From Bifidobacterium crudilactis (GTDB taxonomy: Bacteria; Actinomycetota; Actinomycetes; Actinomycetales; Bifidobacteriaceae), in contig NZ_JHAL01000002.1 of NCBI RefSeq assembly GCF_000738005.1, forward strand, positions 494,634-558,633: a stretch of 64,000 nucleotides of DNA, written 5' to 3'. The notes beneath the pieces were generated by a model. The model ran no database searches and had not been told where the DNA came from. It saw only the letters and a list, made by a program, of their open reading frames with translations. Below are positions 27,656 through 42,962 of the stretch, piece after piece. Both the position numbers and the translations under genes were made by a program. The first letter of the stretch is position 1. Every line of letters begins with the position of its first letter.

Positions 27656-28639
27656 ATGGATAAAGTGGCAATTGTTGTGGTGACCTATCGCAGGCAGGAA
27701 CTGCTGGCGACTCTCTTCGAATCGATACTCAACCTCACCAAGGCTCCCTGGCGAGTGGTGATCGTCGACAACGAGCATTCCGATACGACCAGGCAGATGG
27801 TCGAGGAATTCGAGAGCGCGGTCACCGGCCAATGGGGCAAGACCATCCCGGATTCGTCGGGCGAAGACAGCAGGGTCGTATACGCTCCGCAAAGCGACAA
27901 TCTCGGGGGGGCGGGCGGTTTCTCAGCAGGGGTAAAACGAGCCTACGAACTGGGTGCCCAGTGGTTCTGGGTGATGGACGATGATGTGGCCGTCGAACCC
28001 GAAGGACTCGACAAGCTTGCCAAGTGGTCGGACAAGCATGAGGTCATCCAGGGGTCACGTCTCGACTATGACGGCGGTCCCTTCTACTGGCAGTACCATT
28101 TCATCGTGTCGCTCGGCATTCCCGATCCCATCGCACCCGCCGCGTTCGGGCAGGCGGGCTACCGGGTGATGAACACCATGTGCTTCGAGGGCGGATTCTT
28201 CTCCAGACGAGTGGTTGAGCGCATCGGATTCCCGGACCCGCGCTTCTTCATCTATTGGGATGACACCCTGTACGGCTATCTTGCCAGCAAGGTCACCACA
28301 CCCATCGTGGTGCCTGATGTGGTGATGCGACGTACCCGCGAAATCGGCAACTGGGATATCGCAGGTGTGCGTCAGCTCAATTCGACGTCTGATATGAACC
28401 GGTACCACATCATGCGCAACAGAGGGTACATGGCCCGGTACTTCATGCAGCACGGCGATTACCGTCCGGCCCTGTTCGCCCTGGGGACGGCAGCAACCTT
28501 CACGAAGGAACTCATCAGGCTCGTGGCCGTTGACCGCAGCAGTTTTGGCAGCGGCGTCAAGAAGCTCGTCACTGGGTGGTGGGACTCCAGAAAACTCCTC
28601 CATGACCCCGAGTGGAAGCCCATGCCCCCTCTGAAATAG
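27656..28639 (+). CDS. Glycosyltransferase family 2
   Basis: A 327-residue GT-A fold glycosyltransferase. The nucleotide-sugar site begins VAIVVVTYRRQELL with VVIVDNEHSD. DNLGGAGGFSAGVKRA and WFWVMDDDV form the acceptor and DxD metal motif region, and FFIYWDDTLYGY carries a probable catalytic acidic pair. The pattern is like GlfT1-type and rhamnosyl or galactofuranosyl transferases of actinobacteria, so cell-wall or exopolysaccharide glycan synthesis is likely. It appears soluble or peripheral. The start (MDKVAIV) is chosen because the fold begins there. Upstream in-frame codons exist and the ribosome-binding site is weak (GGTGAG). Confidence 0.9.
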   Translation: MDKVAIVVVTYRRQELLATLFESILNLTKAPWRVVIVDNEHSDTTRQMVEEFESAVTGQWGKTIPDSSGEDSRVVYAPQSDNLGGAGGFSAGVKRAYELGAQWFWVMDDDVAVEPEGLDKLAKWSDKHEVIQGSRLDYDGGPFYWQYHFIVSLGIPDPIAPAAFGQAGYRVMNTMCFEGGFFSRRVVERIGFPDPRFFIYWDDTLYGYLASKVTTPIVVPDVVMRRTREIGNWDIAGVRQLNSTSDMNRYHIMRNRGYMARYFMQHGDYRPALFALGTAATFTKELIRLVAVDRSSFGSGVKKLVTGWWDSRKLLHDPEWKPMPPLK

Positions 28640-28651
28640 GGGAGTGATGCG

Positions 28652-28751
28652 TTTCTGTAGGGATTTGTGCGTAGACCATCGGTGCAAGGCCAGTGATTCG
28701 GCTGTTTTCCAGTGCCTACGAGCTCGATATATCTATAAATCCCTACACAAA
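28652..28751. repeat. Family 1 inverted-terminus repeat, copy B
   Basis: About 100 bp with ends TTTCTGTAGGGATTT and AAATCCCTACACAAA, 12 bases after the glycosyltransferase stop and before the convergent nitroreductase gene. It shares the subterminal GCGTAG..CC with copies A and C. Confidence 0.8.
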
Positions 28752-28785
28752 CGACAGATGAGCGTGAAGTGCATGCGAATTTCGG

Positions 28786-29568
28786 CTAGGGGCGGCTGAA
28801 TGAAGCCTCGTTTCCCCATTGCCAGGTGCCTCCGCCGGCTCCAATCTGAAAATGCAGCTTCGCGATTCCCAAATCGTTGAGCAGAAAGCGGCCGGAAGCA
28901 TCTGACGCGATGAACGCTTTGGCCGTGCCTGTGGCGGCGTCATAGAAGAACCGCGTGGTCTGAGCGTTCATGGCCGAAGGTGCCTTCAGTGCGGCAGTGA
29001 CGCCGTCCTTGAACCAGTCCGGCGCTGCTTCGACTTCGGCGGCGCTCATGTCGGGTGTCGCCTCTGCCAAGGAAATCGAAGGACGATGCTTCGATTGAAT
29101 TTCACGAAGTTCCTTGAAGTCGCTGCGGAGCAACTGAGCCTGGTCTATCGGATACCCGATGGTGATACCCAGATACAGCTCCTCGCCAGGTAATATCGAG
29201 CAGCGTTGTGCGGCAGCCTGACGGTCCCAGCTGCCCGCCACCCATCCCGTGCCAAGACCGTAGAGCGTTGCGGCCAGCACGATACGCTGCGCATAGAAGC
29301 CTGCCTGTTCATATGCCTCCGGGGATTCTTTCGGCCCCACGACGGCTATGACATTGTTGGCGTTCCTGAAATGGCCTGAGGCGTTCGCTTCTGCGAACAC
29401 GTCGGGACAGTCGCTGATGAGCTGGATATGCAGACCCGAGAGAGTGTTCACTGCGGAGATCGTCGTGTCGAGTTTTCTGATGTGATCCTCGGCTAGTGAA
29501 GTGGGATCGTAATTTCTGGTGGTGGTGCGGATGTCGATCGCGTCGATGAGTCGTGGTTGTTCTGCCAT
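28786..29568 (-). CDS. Nitroreductase-family protein
   Basis: A 260-residue protein of the putative TM nitroreductase family (two-lobed FMN-dependent fold). The N-terminal part has AIDIRTTTRNYDPTSL, matching the Arg-rich FMN phosphate site. The middle has YEQAGFYAQRIVLAATLYGLGTGWVAGSW, typical of the helix and flavin loop (GLGT.W). The C-terminal part contains APSAMNAQTTRFFY, a second flavin-contacting block. It probably reduces quinones or nitro compounds with NAD(P)H. The substrate is unknown. ATG at 29568 is preferred over the GTG directly before it. The gene stands alone. Confidence 0.88.
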   Translation of the reverse strand: MAEQPRLIDAIDIRTTTRNYDPTSLAEDHIRKLDTTISAVNTLSGLHIQLISDCPDVFAEANASGHFRNANNVIAVVGPKESPEAYEQAGFYAQRIVLAATLYGLGTGWVAGSWDRQAAAQRCSILPGEELYLGITIGYPIDQAQLLRSDFKELREIQSKHRPSISLAEATPDMSAAEVEAAPDWFKDGVTAALKAPSAMNAQTTRFFYDAATGTAKAFIASDASGRFLLNDLGIAKLHFQIGAGGGTWQWGNEASFSRP

Positions 29569-29732
29569 CACTCTATTATTATGCCTACATGAAGAAAATC
29601 CACCATCGTGTCGCCGTTCAGTGTGGCCTATGGGATGCGGTGGGGATATGATTCATACGCACCGCTCCGACACCCAAAGTCTCGGCGGGTGTATTCGGGC
29701 ACGAAGAGTTTCCAGCAACAAGGAGATCAAGG

Positions 29733-30494
29733 ATGATTGAGACAGCGCAGGCATTTGGCATTGATATTGGAGGATCCGGCATCAAAGGTGCTCCTGTCGA
29801 TCTGAATATCGGAGATTTCGCCGAGCCACGTTTGAAGATTCTGACACCAGAGGAATCAACCCCTGAAGCCGTTGGCGCTATCACCAAGCAGATGCTCGAG
29901 CATTTCGAGGTTCCTGATGACGTACCTGTCGGCATCGCGTTTCCTGCGCCTATCAAGCCCGGAAAACCCTTGGATTTCATGGCTAATCTCGATAAGTCAT
30001 GGCTTGGCGTGGATGTTCAGGCGGCGTTCAGCGAAGCCTGCGGTCGTCCTGTGAAGCTCGTCAACGATGCTGACGCGGCAGGCCTTGCAGAAGTGCAGTT
30101 CGGTGCGGCGAAGGGCGAGAACGGCCTGGTCATTGCCACCACGCTGGGCACCGGCATCGGTACCGCCATCATCTATGACGGCGTGCTGGTCCCGAACAGC
30201 GAGCTTGGGCACCTGACGTTGAAGGACCAGGATGCCGAGAAGTATGCCGCCGCTTCTGTGCGTGAGCAGAAGAACCTCGGATACAAGAAGTGGGCTGGTC
30301 GCCTGACCAAGTACTACGGCCTTCTGGAGACCTATCTCAATCCCGACCTGTTCGTCGTAGGCGGCGGAGTCAGCCGCATGAGCGAAAAGTTCCTGCCTCT
30401 TATTGATATCAAGACCCCGATTGTCCCGGCCAAGCTGCGTAATCAGGCCGGTATCGTCGGCGCGGCGTACTTCGCCAGCATTCATCAGGACTGA
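29733..30494 (+). CDS. ppgK: Polyphosphate glucokinase
   Basis: A 253-residue ROK-fold kinase that phosphorylates glucose using polyphosphate and often ATP, feeding the bifid shunt. The phosphate-binding loop GIDIGGSGIKGAPVDL is the PpgK form. Also present are NDADAAGLAEVQFGA (catalytic Asp region), TTLGTGIGTAII and the C-terminal VVGGGVSRMSEKFLPL with PIVPAKLRNQAGIVGAA. There is no N-terminal DNA-binding domain, so it is an enzyme and not a ROK repressor. AAGGAG stands at good spacing before the ATG, and a clear terminator follows at 30553. It is monocistronic. Confidence 0.96.
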   Translation: MIETAQAFGIDIGGSGIKGAPVDLNIGDFAEPRLKILTPEESTPEAVGAITKQMLEHFEVPDDVPVGIAFPAPIKPGKPLDFMANLDKSWLGVDVQAAFSEACGRPVKLVNDADAAGLAEVQFGAAKGENGLVIATTLGTGIGTAIIYDGVLVPNSELGHLTLKDQDAEKYAAASVREQKNLGYKKWAGRLTKYYGLLETYLNPDLFVVGGGVSRMSEKFLPLIDIKTPIVPAKLRNQAGIVGAAYFASIHQD

Positions 30495-30552
30495 TGCCGA
30501 TGGCAGGCTGCTTCGCCTGCCGAGCCGGTGATTTGAGTTGCATCACATACGA

Positions 30553-30597
30553 GGAGCACTGTTAAGACCATAACGCGGTTGTAACAGTGCTCCTTTT
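30553..30597 (+). terminator. Rho-independent terminator of ppgK
   Basis: GGAGCACTGTTA (30553-30564) pairs perfectly with TAACAGTGCTCC (30582-30593) over a 17-base loop, followed by TTTT. Confidence 0.92.
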
Positions 30598-30811
30598 CAT
30601 ATGGGAGTAACAAGGCAGTGCAGATGGCTATACGGCTACCCACGAGTATGCGATTCACTGTCTGCAGAGCGCGGATTACGGCGAGTCATGCGGGTGGAGG
30701 CACATTCCCCAACGGAATTCCGTCGCTCTTGGCAGCCCTCGAAGAAGCAGGAACAGCAGTCAATCAGCGTATTTTGCGTGCTTGTGCCATGATGCGGCAC
30801 GAAGCGTCGCA

Positions 30812-30920
30812 TTTGTGTAGGGATCGTCGCGTAGCCCAAGGCAGTCGTATGCCGGAAGGCTTGCAATTCCGTCGCACATTTTCGTGATGGTTCGAGTCTC
30901 GTGGAAAATCCCTACACAAA
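30812..30920. repeat. Family 1 inverted-terminus repeat, copy C
   Basis: About 109 bp with ends TTTGTGTAGGGAT and ATCCCTACACAAA. It lies between ppgK and the aminotransferase gene. The 215 bases before it (30598-30811) hold no recognisable gene. Its right end is only 12 bases from the ATG at 30933. Confidence 0.82.
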
Positions 30921-30932
30921 CGGAATCGAAGG

Positions 30933-32231
30933 ATGCGCAGCACCGTTTCCGGCCACGTTTTCTCTGTACTGCCTACGGTTCGGCGTAGTTTTGATACGGT
31001 GAACACAGCAATACGCTTTTCCTCAAGAACCGTTCCGTTCGAACCGAATCCCATCGCACTCGCCGAGGCCGACATGAACCGTGCCGGACGTACGCTGCGC
31101 AAACTCAACGATTCCAATCCCACCAAGCATGGGCTTGGGCCGAAGAGCATCGAAGGCGCATACGATGCCGACCCCAAAGGCCCACGGCAGGCACGCGAAG
31201 CCCTGTCGGTGATGGTGAACTCACGGAATCGGCGATTCGCTGACGGATGGGGAGACGACGCTCCCGCCCAGCACGTAGACCCCGCCTCGCTGTATCTGCT
31301 CAGTTCGACATCACAGGCCTATTCATGGCTCATCAAGCTGCTCTGCGACGCAGGGGATGCCGTGCTGGTACCGAAACCCGGGTATCCGCTCGTGGAATCG
31401 ATAGCCCGACTTGAGTGTGTGGAGGCCCTGAGCTATCCCTTGCGGTACGACGGTTCCTGGACGATAGACGTAGCGGCCATAGCCGGCATGCTCGAATCCG
31501 ACACGCATGGGCGTATACGGGCATTGATAGTAATCAACCCCAACAACCCCACCGCATCCTACCTTCGTGAAGAGGAGCGTGAAGCCATACTCGCGTTGTG
31601 CAGACGGTATGGTGTGGCCATCATCGCCGACGAAGTGTTCTACGAGTACGCCTTCGCAGATGAGCAGGACTGCCCGAAACGACGGCGATTCGCCGGGGAA
31701 CCCTCGGTATTGACCTTCGCCCTTGACGGATTCTCCAAACTGCTCGCAGCGCCGCATGCCAAGGTTGGATGGATTCAGCTTTCAGGACCGGATGCCGATG
31801 TGCGCGAGGCTACGTTGAGATTGGACGCCATAGCCGACGACTATCTGCCCATGAGTTCCATCATCGCCGACCGCATCCCGGAGCTGCTGGGAATAGCGGA
31901 CTCTCAGTTGGACCTGGTGGGGCACAGAGTGAGCGGGAATCTGGCGACGCTCAGGCAGATGCTCAAAGAGGATGAGCATGGTCTGGTCAATGTGCTTCAT
32001 GCCGAGGGAGGATGGAATGTGCTGCTGCGGTTTCCCGCGGTCATCGATGAGGATGAACTGGTGATTGCCTTGATGCGCGATTGCGGTCTGACCGCTCAGC
32101 CCGGCTATTTCTTCGATATGGATTCCAACGGTTTCCTGGCATTGTCCCTGTTGCCAGAACCCCCTGAATTCGAACGCAACGTCGGTGATGTGCTGCAGGA
32201 GGTGAATTCTCGAATCGCTTCGATGTCCTAA
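30933..32231 (+). CDS. PLP-dependent aminotransferase, class I/II
   Basis: A fold-type I aminotransferase of up to 432 residues. The cofactor loop is STSQAYSWLIKLLCDAGDAVLVPKPGYPL. NPNNPTASYL and the Asp of IIADEVFYEYAF bind the pyridine ring, and the Schiff-base lysine is in LDGFSKLLAAPHAKVGWI. A C-terminal small domain follows (EGGWNVLLRFP). Spacing of motifs resembles alanine/aspartate-type aminotransferases of subgroup I-gamma, but the substrate is not certain. The start is unclear: ATG at 30933 overlaps its own weak Shine-Dalgarno (GAAGG), and GTG at 30999 would remove 22 poorly conserved residues. Confidence 0.9.
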   Translation: MRSTVSGHVFSVLPTVRRSFDTVNTAIRFSSRTVPFEPNPIALAEADMNRAGRTLRKLNDSNPTKHGLGPKSIEGAYDADPKGPRQAREALSVMVNSRNRRFADGWGDDAPAQHVDPASLYLLSSTSQAYSWLIKLLCDAGDAVLVPKPGYPLVESIARLECVEALSYPLRYDGSWTIDVAAIAGMLESDTHGRIRALIVINPNNPTASYLREEEREAILALCRRYGVAIIADEVFYEYAFADEQDCPKRRRFAGEPSVLTFALDGFSKLLAAPHAKVGWIQLSGPDADVREATLRLDAIADDYLPMSSIIADRIPELLGIADSQLDLVGHRVSGNLATLRQMLKEDEHGLVNVLHAEGGWNVLLRFPAVIDEDELVIALMRDCGLTAQPGYFFDMDSNGFLALSLLPEPPEFERNVGDVLQEVNSRIASMS

Positions 32232-32244
32232 TCCACTTTGAGAT

Positions 32245-32315
32245 GATAACTGCACTACAAGGACAGCTTTTCCGAGAATTATTTCCGTATTGCTGTCCTT
32301 TTAGTGCAGTTATTC
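32245..32315. repeat. Family 2 inverted repeat, copy c
   Basis: The arms GATAACTGCACTACAAGGACAGC and GCTGTCCTTTTAGTGCAGTTAT pair with one mismatch, around a central TTTTCCGAGAATTATTTCCGTATT. It begins 14 bases after the aminotransferase stop, between convergent genes. Confidence 0.88.
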
Positions 32316-32381
32316 TATTTGGCTGCCCTGTGCACACCAAACCTGAAGAGTCCAACGGCTCCTGCTCCCGTGAAGCCGTGT

Positions 32382-34700
32382 TCAGAAGCTGAACCAGCTT
32401 TGCATCTGAGCGTAGGCATCGGGATTGGCATGCATGCTGATTGTCGCACCGGCGAGCAGGCTCGTCAACAGTCCTGCCAGCACCAGAACCGTCATCAGGC
32501 TGATGACAAGACTCCTTGCACAACCCGCACGGTAGGCGTGCCCTCTTCCGACGGCTTGCGAGGCAGACGGCTGCGATACCGTCGCGAGGCCGGGAGCATT
32601 AGGGTTCGCTCCGTCGCGTCGCTCCGCGACGGCGGCTATGACCATAACCGAGCTCAATCCGAGTAACCATCCGAAATCCGCCATGTAACGCCATACGAAG
32701 CCGCCTGCATATGCGTCGAAAACGATGATGAGCACAGCGAGCGCCGGCATCGAGCATGCGAGTCCGAACAAGCGGCGAGAGCGCAGCGTGCGCCGCAATG
32801 ACGGCAGCAGCAGCAGGACGATGAGCACGGGGCATAGCAGCAAAATTCCGCCTACGCCGCTTTCGGTGTACTGCCAGTGGGGAAGCGGGGCGGGAGCATA
32901 GGAAATCCAAGGGAAGCGACTGCCGAAACTTGGCGGCTGGGCGAGGTAATAGCCCAGAATGTGGGGAATGTTGCCCAACGGTGTCTGGTATGTCTGCAGA
33001 TTCACCACCGTCATCTGATTGAGATTGCCGAAGTTCAGAGGAGAGCCGAAACGCCAGAGGTTGTACGTCAGGGCCCCTATCACGGCCAATGCGGCAGGGA
33101 GCACCGCGCTGGCGGCGAACAGCAGCAGTGCCTGTACGCGTTTGCCCGCCTGTATGGTTCCCGCGTACCGGTACTTGACGTGTTTCACGGAAAGCAGCGC
33201 CACAATCTCATCCCAGAAGATAGGCAGCGCCAGCAGGCATGCCAGGATGAACTGAGGTCGGCACGCCACATTCGCCCCCAGGCACAGGGAGCCCAAAGCC
33301 ACGCGTTTCAGCGACAGGGTCGTGGTGAGGTCGCCCCGGAGCGTTGCCTTGATATCGGTGAATCGCCACATTCGCGTACCGTCGTGGGTGCTCACCCGAC
33401 GTGCGCCAAGCCATATCCACAGCCCCAGTGCACTGAGCGCCAACGAGGCGGCGAAGGGAACCGTGTAGAAGTTGGCCTTATGCCAGAGGTACACCAGATT
33501 CGAAGCGGTGATAACGGTGATAGACCCCAGTGCCACGACGGCGAGGGGCATGGCTTCGAAATGCCGATTGATGATGCGAATGACGAGCAGAATCATCAGC
33601 ACCATCGCGATGAACAGCAGGAGTGCGTTTGCTGCCTCTGAGGGCAGCATCAACCCGCCGGGAACCCACAGCGAGGTGATGGCCTGGTATGGCAGGAACA
33701 GCACAATCGCAGGCAGCACGCCGAAGTATGAGTACCAACGACCTTCGAATAGCACATAATCCCAGTAGAGAGGCTGCACACCTTGGTCAAGCAGTTTCTG
33801 CCTGGTGGCGATGTCCAGTGGATTCTGGCTGAGCAGGAGCTGGTCGGGTACCTTGAGATCAAGCCACGGTCGGCCGTGGAGCAGGGCATCGGCAATGTAG
33901 CCGTACTGATTGAAATCGTAGGTGTAGCCGTTGGCGTTGTGGAATATCTGCTGACCCGGCCATGCGATGGAGCCGACGATAACCGAGATGGCAAGCAGGG
34001 CGAAAGGCGTCAGGACTCCGCATAACAGCAGACCCTGTCGTCGATTCCCGCTGCGCAATCGAGTTCTCCACAGCCAGGAATGAGGCAGAAAGGCCAGTAT
34101 GATGACGGCGATAACGGCCAGTAGGGCTACGCGCAGTATATTGACGCGGAACGGAACTCGTGGGTTGATATCAAGTCCCTTGACGCCTACGGTGCTGCCG
34201 GTGGGCTCCTGAATCCACAGGCGTAGCCCTTCGCTGCTCTTCCCGGGCGCAGGGCTCCTGATATAGGTACTTGCATCCACGTTTTCGCGTACGGTCACGA
34301 CGTTCCCGGCATCCCAGAACTGCTGGTCGTCCGAGTTTTCGGCGAGCGCGTCGAGTCGGATCTGAACGCTGGAGTCCCTTTGCGTTGGTTCGGCGTCGTC
34401 TTTCCCGCCCCGTGCATCGCTGAAGGTCACATGCACATACCCCACCTTCGTCTTGACCCGCTCCACTTGGATATAGGCCTTGGTGGGCTCCGTCACGGTA
34501 AGGGTGCCATCGGCGTTTCGCTCAAGCCCCGAGCCGATGAGGGTGGAGGATTGCGAAGACGCCTGCTTTCCCGCAGTGGTCAAAGAGAGGAAATGAGGCA
34601 TGTTGAACAGCAGCAGTTCAGCTATCAGCACTGCCATCAGGGCCAGAAGGTACCGCCAACGATGACGAGGGCGCGGCTTGAGAGGGCGGGGAGCAATCAC
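32382..34700 (-). CDS. Large polytopic membrane protein, GT-C glycosyltransferase-like
   Basis: 772 residues. One helix near the N-terminus (about 17-36) is followed by an extracytoplasmic beta-rich domain of about 150 residues. Around ten or eleven further helices then extend to the C-terminus. The first large loop after the second helix has TYDFNQYGYIADALLHGRPWLDLKVP and DYVLFEGRWYSYFGVLPAIVLFLPYQ, which resembles the acidic catalytic loop of GT-C enzymes that use polyprenyl-phosphate sugars. The assignment is by architecture only. The start is GTG at 34700. The nearest functional neighbour is the GT2 gene at 27656, so a shared role in surface glycan synthesis is possible. Confidence 0.75.
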   Translation of the reverse strand: MIAPRPLKPRPRHRWRYLLALMAVLIAELLLFNMPHFLSLTTAGKQASSQSSTLIGSGLERNADGTLTVTEPTKAYIQVERVKTKVGYVHVTFSDARGGKDDAEPTQRDSSVQIRLDALAENSDDQQFWDAGNVVTVRENVDASTYIRSPAPGKSSEGLRLWIQEPTGSTVGVKGLDINPRVPFRVNILRVALLAVIAVIILAFLPHSWLWRTRLRSGNRRQGLLLCGVLTPFALLAISVIVGSIAWPGQQIFHNANGYTYDFNQYGYIADALLHGRPWLDLKVPDQLLLSQNPLDIATRQKLLDQGVQPLYWDYVLFEGRWYSYFGVLPAIVLFLPYQAITSLWVPGGLMLPSEAANALLLFIAMVLMILLVIRIINRHFEAMPLAVVALGSITVITASNLVYLWHKANFYTVPFAASLALSALGLWIWLGARRVSTHDGTRMWRFTDIKATLRGDLTTTLSLKRVALGSLCLGANVACRPQFILACLLALPIFWDEIVALLSVKHVKYRYAGTIQAGKRVQALLLFAASAVLPAALAVIGALTYNLWRFGSPLNFGNLNQMTVVNLQTYQTPLGNIPHILGYYLAQPPSFGSRFPWISYAPAPLPHWQYTESGVGGILLLCPVLIVLLLLPSLRRTLRSRRLFGLACSMPALAVLIIVFDAYAGGFVWRYMADFGWLLGLSSVMVIAAVAERRDGANPNAPGLATVSQPSASQAVGRGHAYRAGCARSLVISLMTVLVLAGLLTSLLAGATISMHANPDAYAQMQSWFSF

Positions 34701-34743
34701 GACCCCATTCTATACGGGAGGTTTACCTCTGCCCCCTGTAGTT

Positions 34744-34787
34744 GGTTTACTCGGTGTTGGTTTACCCAGTGTTGTTTACCCGGTGTC
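34744..34787 (+). repeat. Three tandem 14-15 bp units upstream of the TPR gene
   Basis: The units GGTTTACTCGGTGTT, GGTTTACCCAGTGTT and GTTTACCCGGTGTC follow each other without gaps. They lie in the divergent region between the membrane-protein gene and the TPR gene, so they could be regulatory. Confidence 0.55.
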
Positions 34788-34872
34788 GTTTCCGCTTGCA
34801 TGCGATGGCGCCAGATCGGCGGGTGTCTTTTTCTCAGGGCATGATGTCGGGTTGGATTGGGAGAATACCTCT

Positions 34873-41077
<6,205 letters not shown>

Positions 41078-41219
41078 AGACTCATGGAATGGTGTGCAAT
41101 CCGGAGTGCGGAGCCGATGTCGGTCATCAGAGCTTTCACCGGCTCTGCACACGCGGTATGAGGGGTCGCATTAGGGTGGTTGATGCAAGAGTGAATGAGG
41201 AGATGAGCCGAGGATGAGT

Positions 41220-42368
41220 ATGACCGAAGTGCGTGCAGACGAGGAAGCCGTCTCACAGAGCATCGAGCAGCATCTGTACCAGCGTCTCAGCAAGGTCATC
41301 GATCCGGAACTCGGCCGGTCCATCACCGATATGGGCATGATCGTCTCCATCGAAGCGGTGCCGAGAGCTCAGAGCGATGAAGACTCCCTCGCCGCATATG
41401 ACGTGGTGGTTCAGGTCGAACTGACCGTCAAGGGCTGCCCGCTGTCCGAAACCATCACCAACCAGATCAAAGGTGCCGTCGCCTCATACCCTGATGCCCG
41501 GCTGACGCCACATATCGAAGTGTCTTCGATGAGCAAGGAGAAGCTCTCTCACTTGGTGGAAGGTCTGAAGGAGGCTCGTCGCACCAACCCCTTCTCCAAA
41601 AAGGGCGTCAAAACAAGGATATTCGCCATCGCTTCGGGCAAAGGAGGGGTCGGAAAATCTTCCGTGACGGCGAATCTGGCTGCGGCCTTCGCCGCGCTCG
41701 GCTATGACACGGCGGCCATCGACGCCGACATCTATGGATTCTCGTTGCCGGGGATATTCGGAGTGCACACCCAGCCAACGAATCTCAACGGCATGCTGAT
41801 GCCGGTCACGGCCTGGGGAGTCAAGCTCATGTCCATCGGCATGTTCACCGGCGCCGACCGTGCGATTCTCTGGAGGGGGCCGCGTCTGCAGCGTTCCCTC
41901 GAACAGTTCCTCTCGGATGTGTGGTGGGGCGAGCCGGACGTCCTACTGCTCGACCTGGCACCGGGCACCGGGGATATGGCGATTTCCGTAGCTCAGACCC
42001 TGCCGAACGCGGAGCTGGTGGTGGTGACCACACCGCAGCCTTCGGCCTCGGATGTGGCCGTTCGCGCGGGTCTGGTCGCTTTGCAGGTGCCGATGAAAGT
42101 GCGCGGCGTTGTGGAGAACATGAGTTGGTTCGATCATGACGGTGAGCATCTGCATATCTTCGGCGAAGGCGGAGGGGAACGTGTGTCCGAACGTCTGTCC
42201 GAGGCGCTGCACTACGAGGTTCCGCTGCTTGCTCAGCTGCCATTGGAAACGGATATGCGCACCACTGCGGAGTCCGGTCGTCCCGTGGTGCTCAATGACG
42301 AGGGTGCTCTCGACAGCTCCGAACTGGCCCGTTCGTTCACCAAGCTTGCTAAATCGCTGATGTCGTAA
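41220..42368 (+). CDS. mrp: Mrp/ApbC-family iron-sulfur carrier ATPase
   Basis: 382 residues. The N-terminal MIP18/DUF59 domain (about 12-105, IDPELGRSITDMGMIVSIE ... GCPLSETI) is fused to a ParA/MinD-type ATPase with the deviant Walker A SGKGGVGKSSVTANLA. Walker B is LLLDLAPGTGD. Proteins of this build bind and transfer iron-sulfur clusters. The C-terminal CxxC seen in many Mrp proteins is not visible; the region reads VVENMSWFDHDGEHLHIFGEGGG, a variant also seen in actinobacteria. ATG at 41220 has GAGG six bases upstream; ATG at 41214 is also possible. A family 2 repeat follows the stop. Confidence 0.93.
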   Translation: MTEVRADEEAVSQSIEQHLYQRLSKVIDPELGRSITDMGMIVSIEAVPRAQSDEDSLAAYDVVVQVELTVKGCPLSETITNQIKGAVASYPDARLTPHIEVSSMSKEKLSHLVEGLKEARRTNPFSKKGVKTRIFAIASGKGGVGKSSVTANLAAAFAALGYDTAAIDADIYGFSLPGIFGVHTQPTNLNGMLMPVTAWGVKLMSIGMFTGADRAILWRGPRLQRSLEQFLSDVWWGEPDVLLLDLAPGTGDMAISVAQTLPNAELVVVTTPQPSASDVAVRAGLVALQVPMKVRGVVENMSWFDHDGEHLHIFGEGGGERVSERLSEALHYEVPLLAQLPLETDMRTTAESGRPVVLNDEGALDSSELARSFTKLAKSLMS

Positions 42369-42409
42369 GAGGCTCTTTGTATTTTGGCGTGAAAGAACCC
42401 ACCCAATAC

Positions 42410-42480
42410 GATAACTGCACTAAAAGGACAGCTTTTCGGAGAAATTTTCACCATATTGCTGTCCTTTTAGTGCAGTTATC
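42410..42480. repeat. Family 2 inverted repeat, copy d
   Basis: Perfect 23-bp arms (42410-42432 with 42458-42480) flank a 25-base centre, TTTTCGGAGAAATTTTCACCATATT. It starts 42 bases after the mrp stop and may serve as its terminator. Confidence 0.9.
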
Positions 42481-42962
42481 TCCTCCTACATGAGTATGAG
42501 CATCCCGATGTAGCCGTTAGTTTCGCGATATTCGGACCTTACTGTTACAGTGTGTTGTTGAGATATACGCGAGGTTCCCCCACATGCCAAGGGAGCTGCA
42601 CATAAGGAGCTGTTCTTACGATTTCACGATAACCGACGAGATGGCGCACGGCCGATGGTGGCCTGAGTGTGCCTGAGCGTCCCGTTATTCGTGAATCGTC
42701 AATCGAATCCACCCCGTGCACACTATGGGCCATTGGGCTTCGGCCGCGTTTCTTGGAATCAGTACTGTTCAAGCGTTACTGTTCAAGCGACATAGTTGAA
42801 ACGGCACTGCGTGAACTCCATACGGTGGAATCGATATCCTGACGTCACATGCCGGCATGACATCAAGGCCGACATCATCACGGTTGCGGACTGCGAAGGT
42901 ATCCATCCTCGTCATGAAACACATCAATCAGACATACATATTGATAGGTGGACCGAGGAATC
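42481..42962 (+). other. 480-base region upstream of the ABC-F gene
   Basis: No convincing gene is seen in this interval. It contains a 13-bp direct repeat TACTGTTCAAGCG at 42763-42775 and 42777-42789. The base composition is lower in G+C than the flanks. ABC-F resistance genes often have long regulatory leaders, so the stretch may hold the promoter and an attenuator, but no clear terminator or leader peptide could be defined. Confidence 0.4.

Noticed and set aside
30601..30887. Short open frames between ppgK and the aminotransferase
   Set aside because: They begin right after the ppgK terminator, run into a family 1 repeat, and show no conserved motif or good ribosome-binding site.
42545..42772. 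A 75-codon leftward open frame upstream of the ABC-F gene
   Set aside because: It could be a gene remnant, but the translation has no recognisable domain and no Shine-Dalgarno, so it is left as intergenic.
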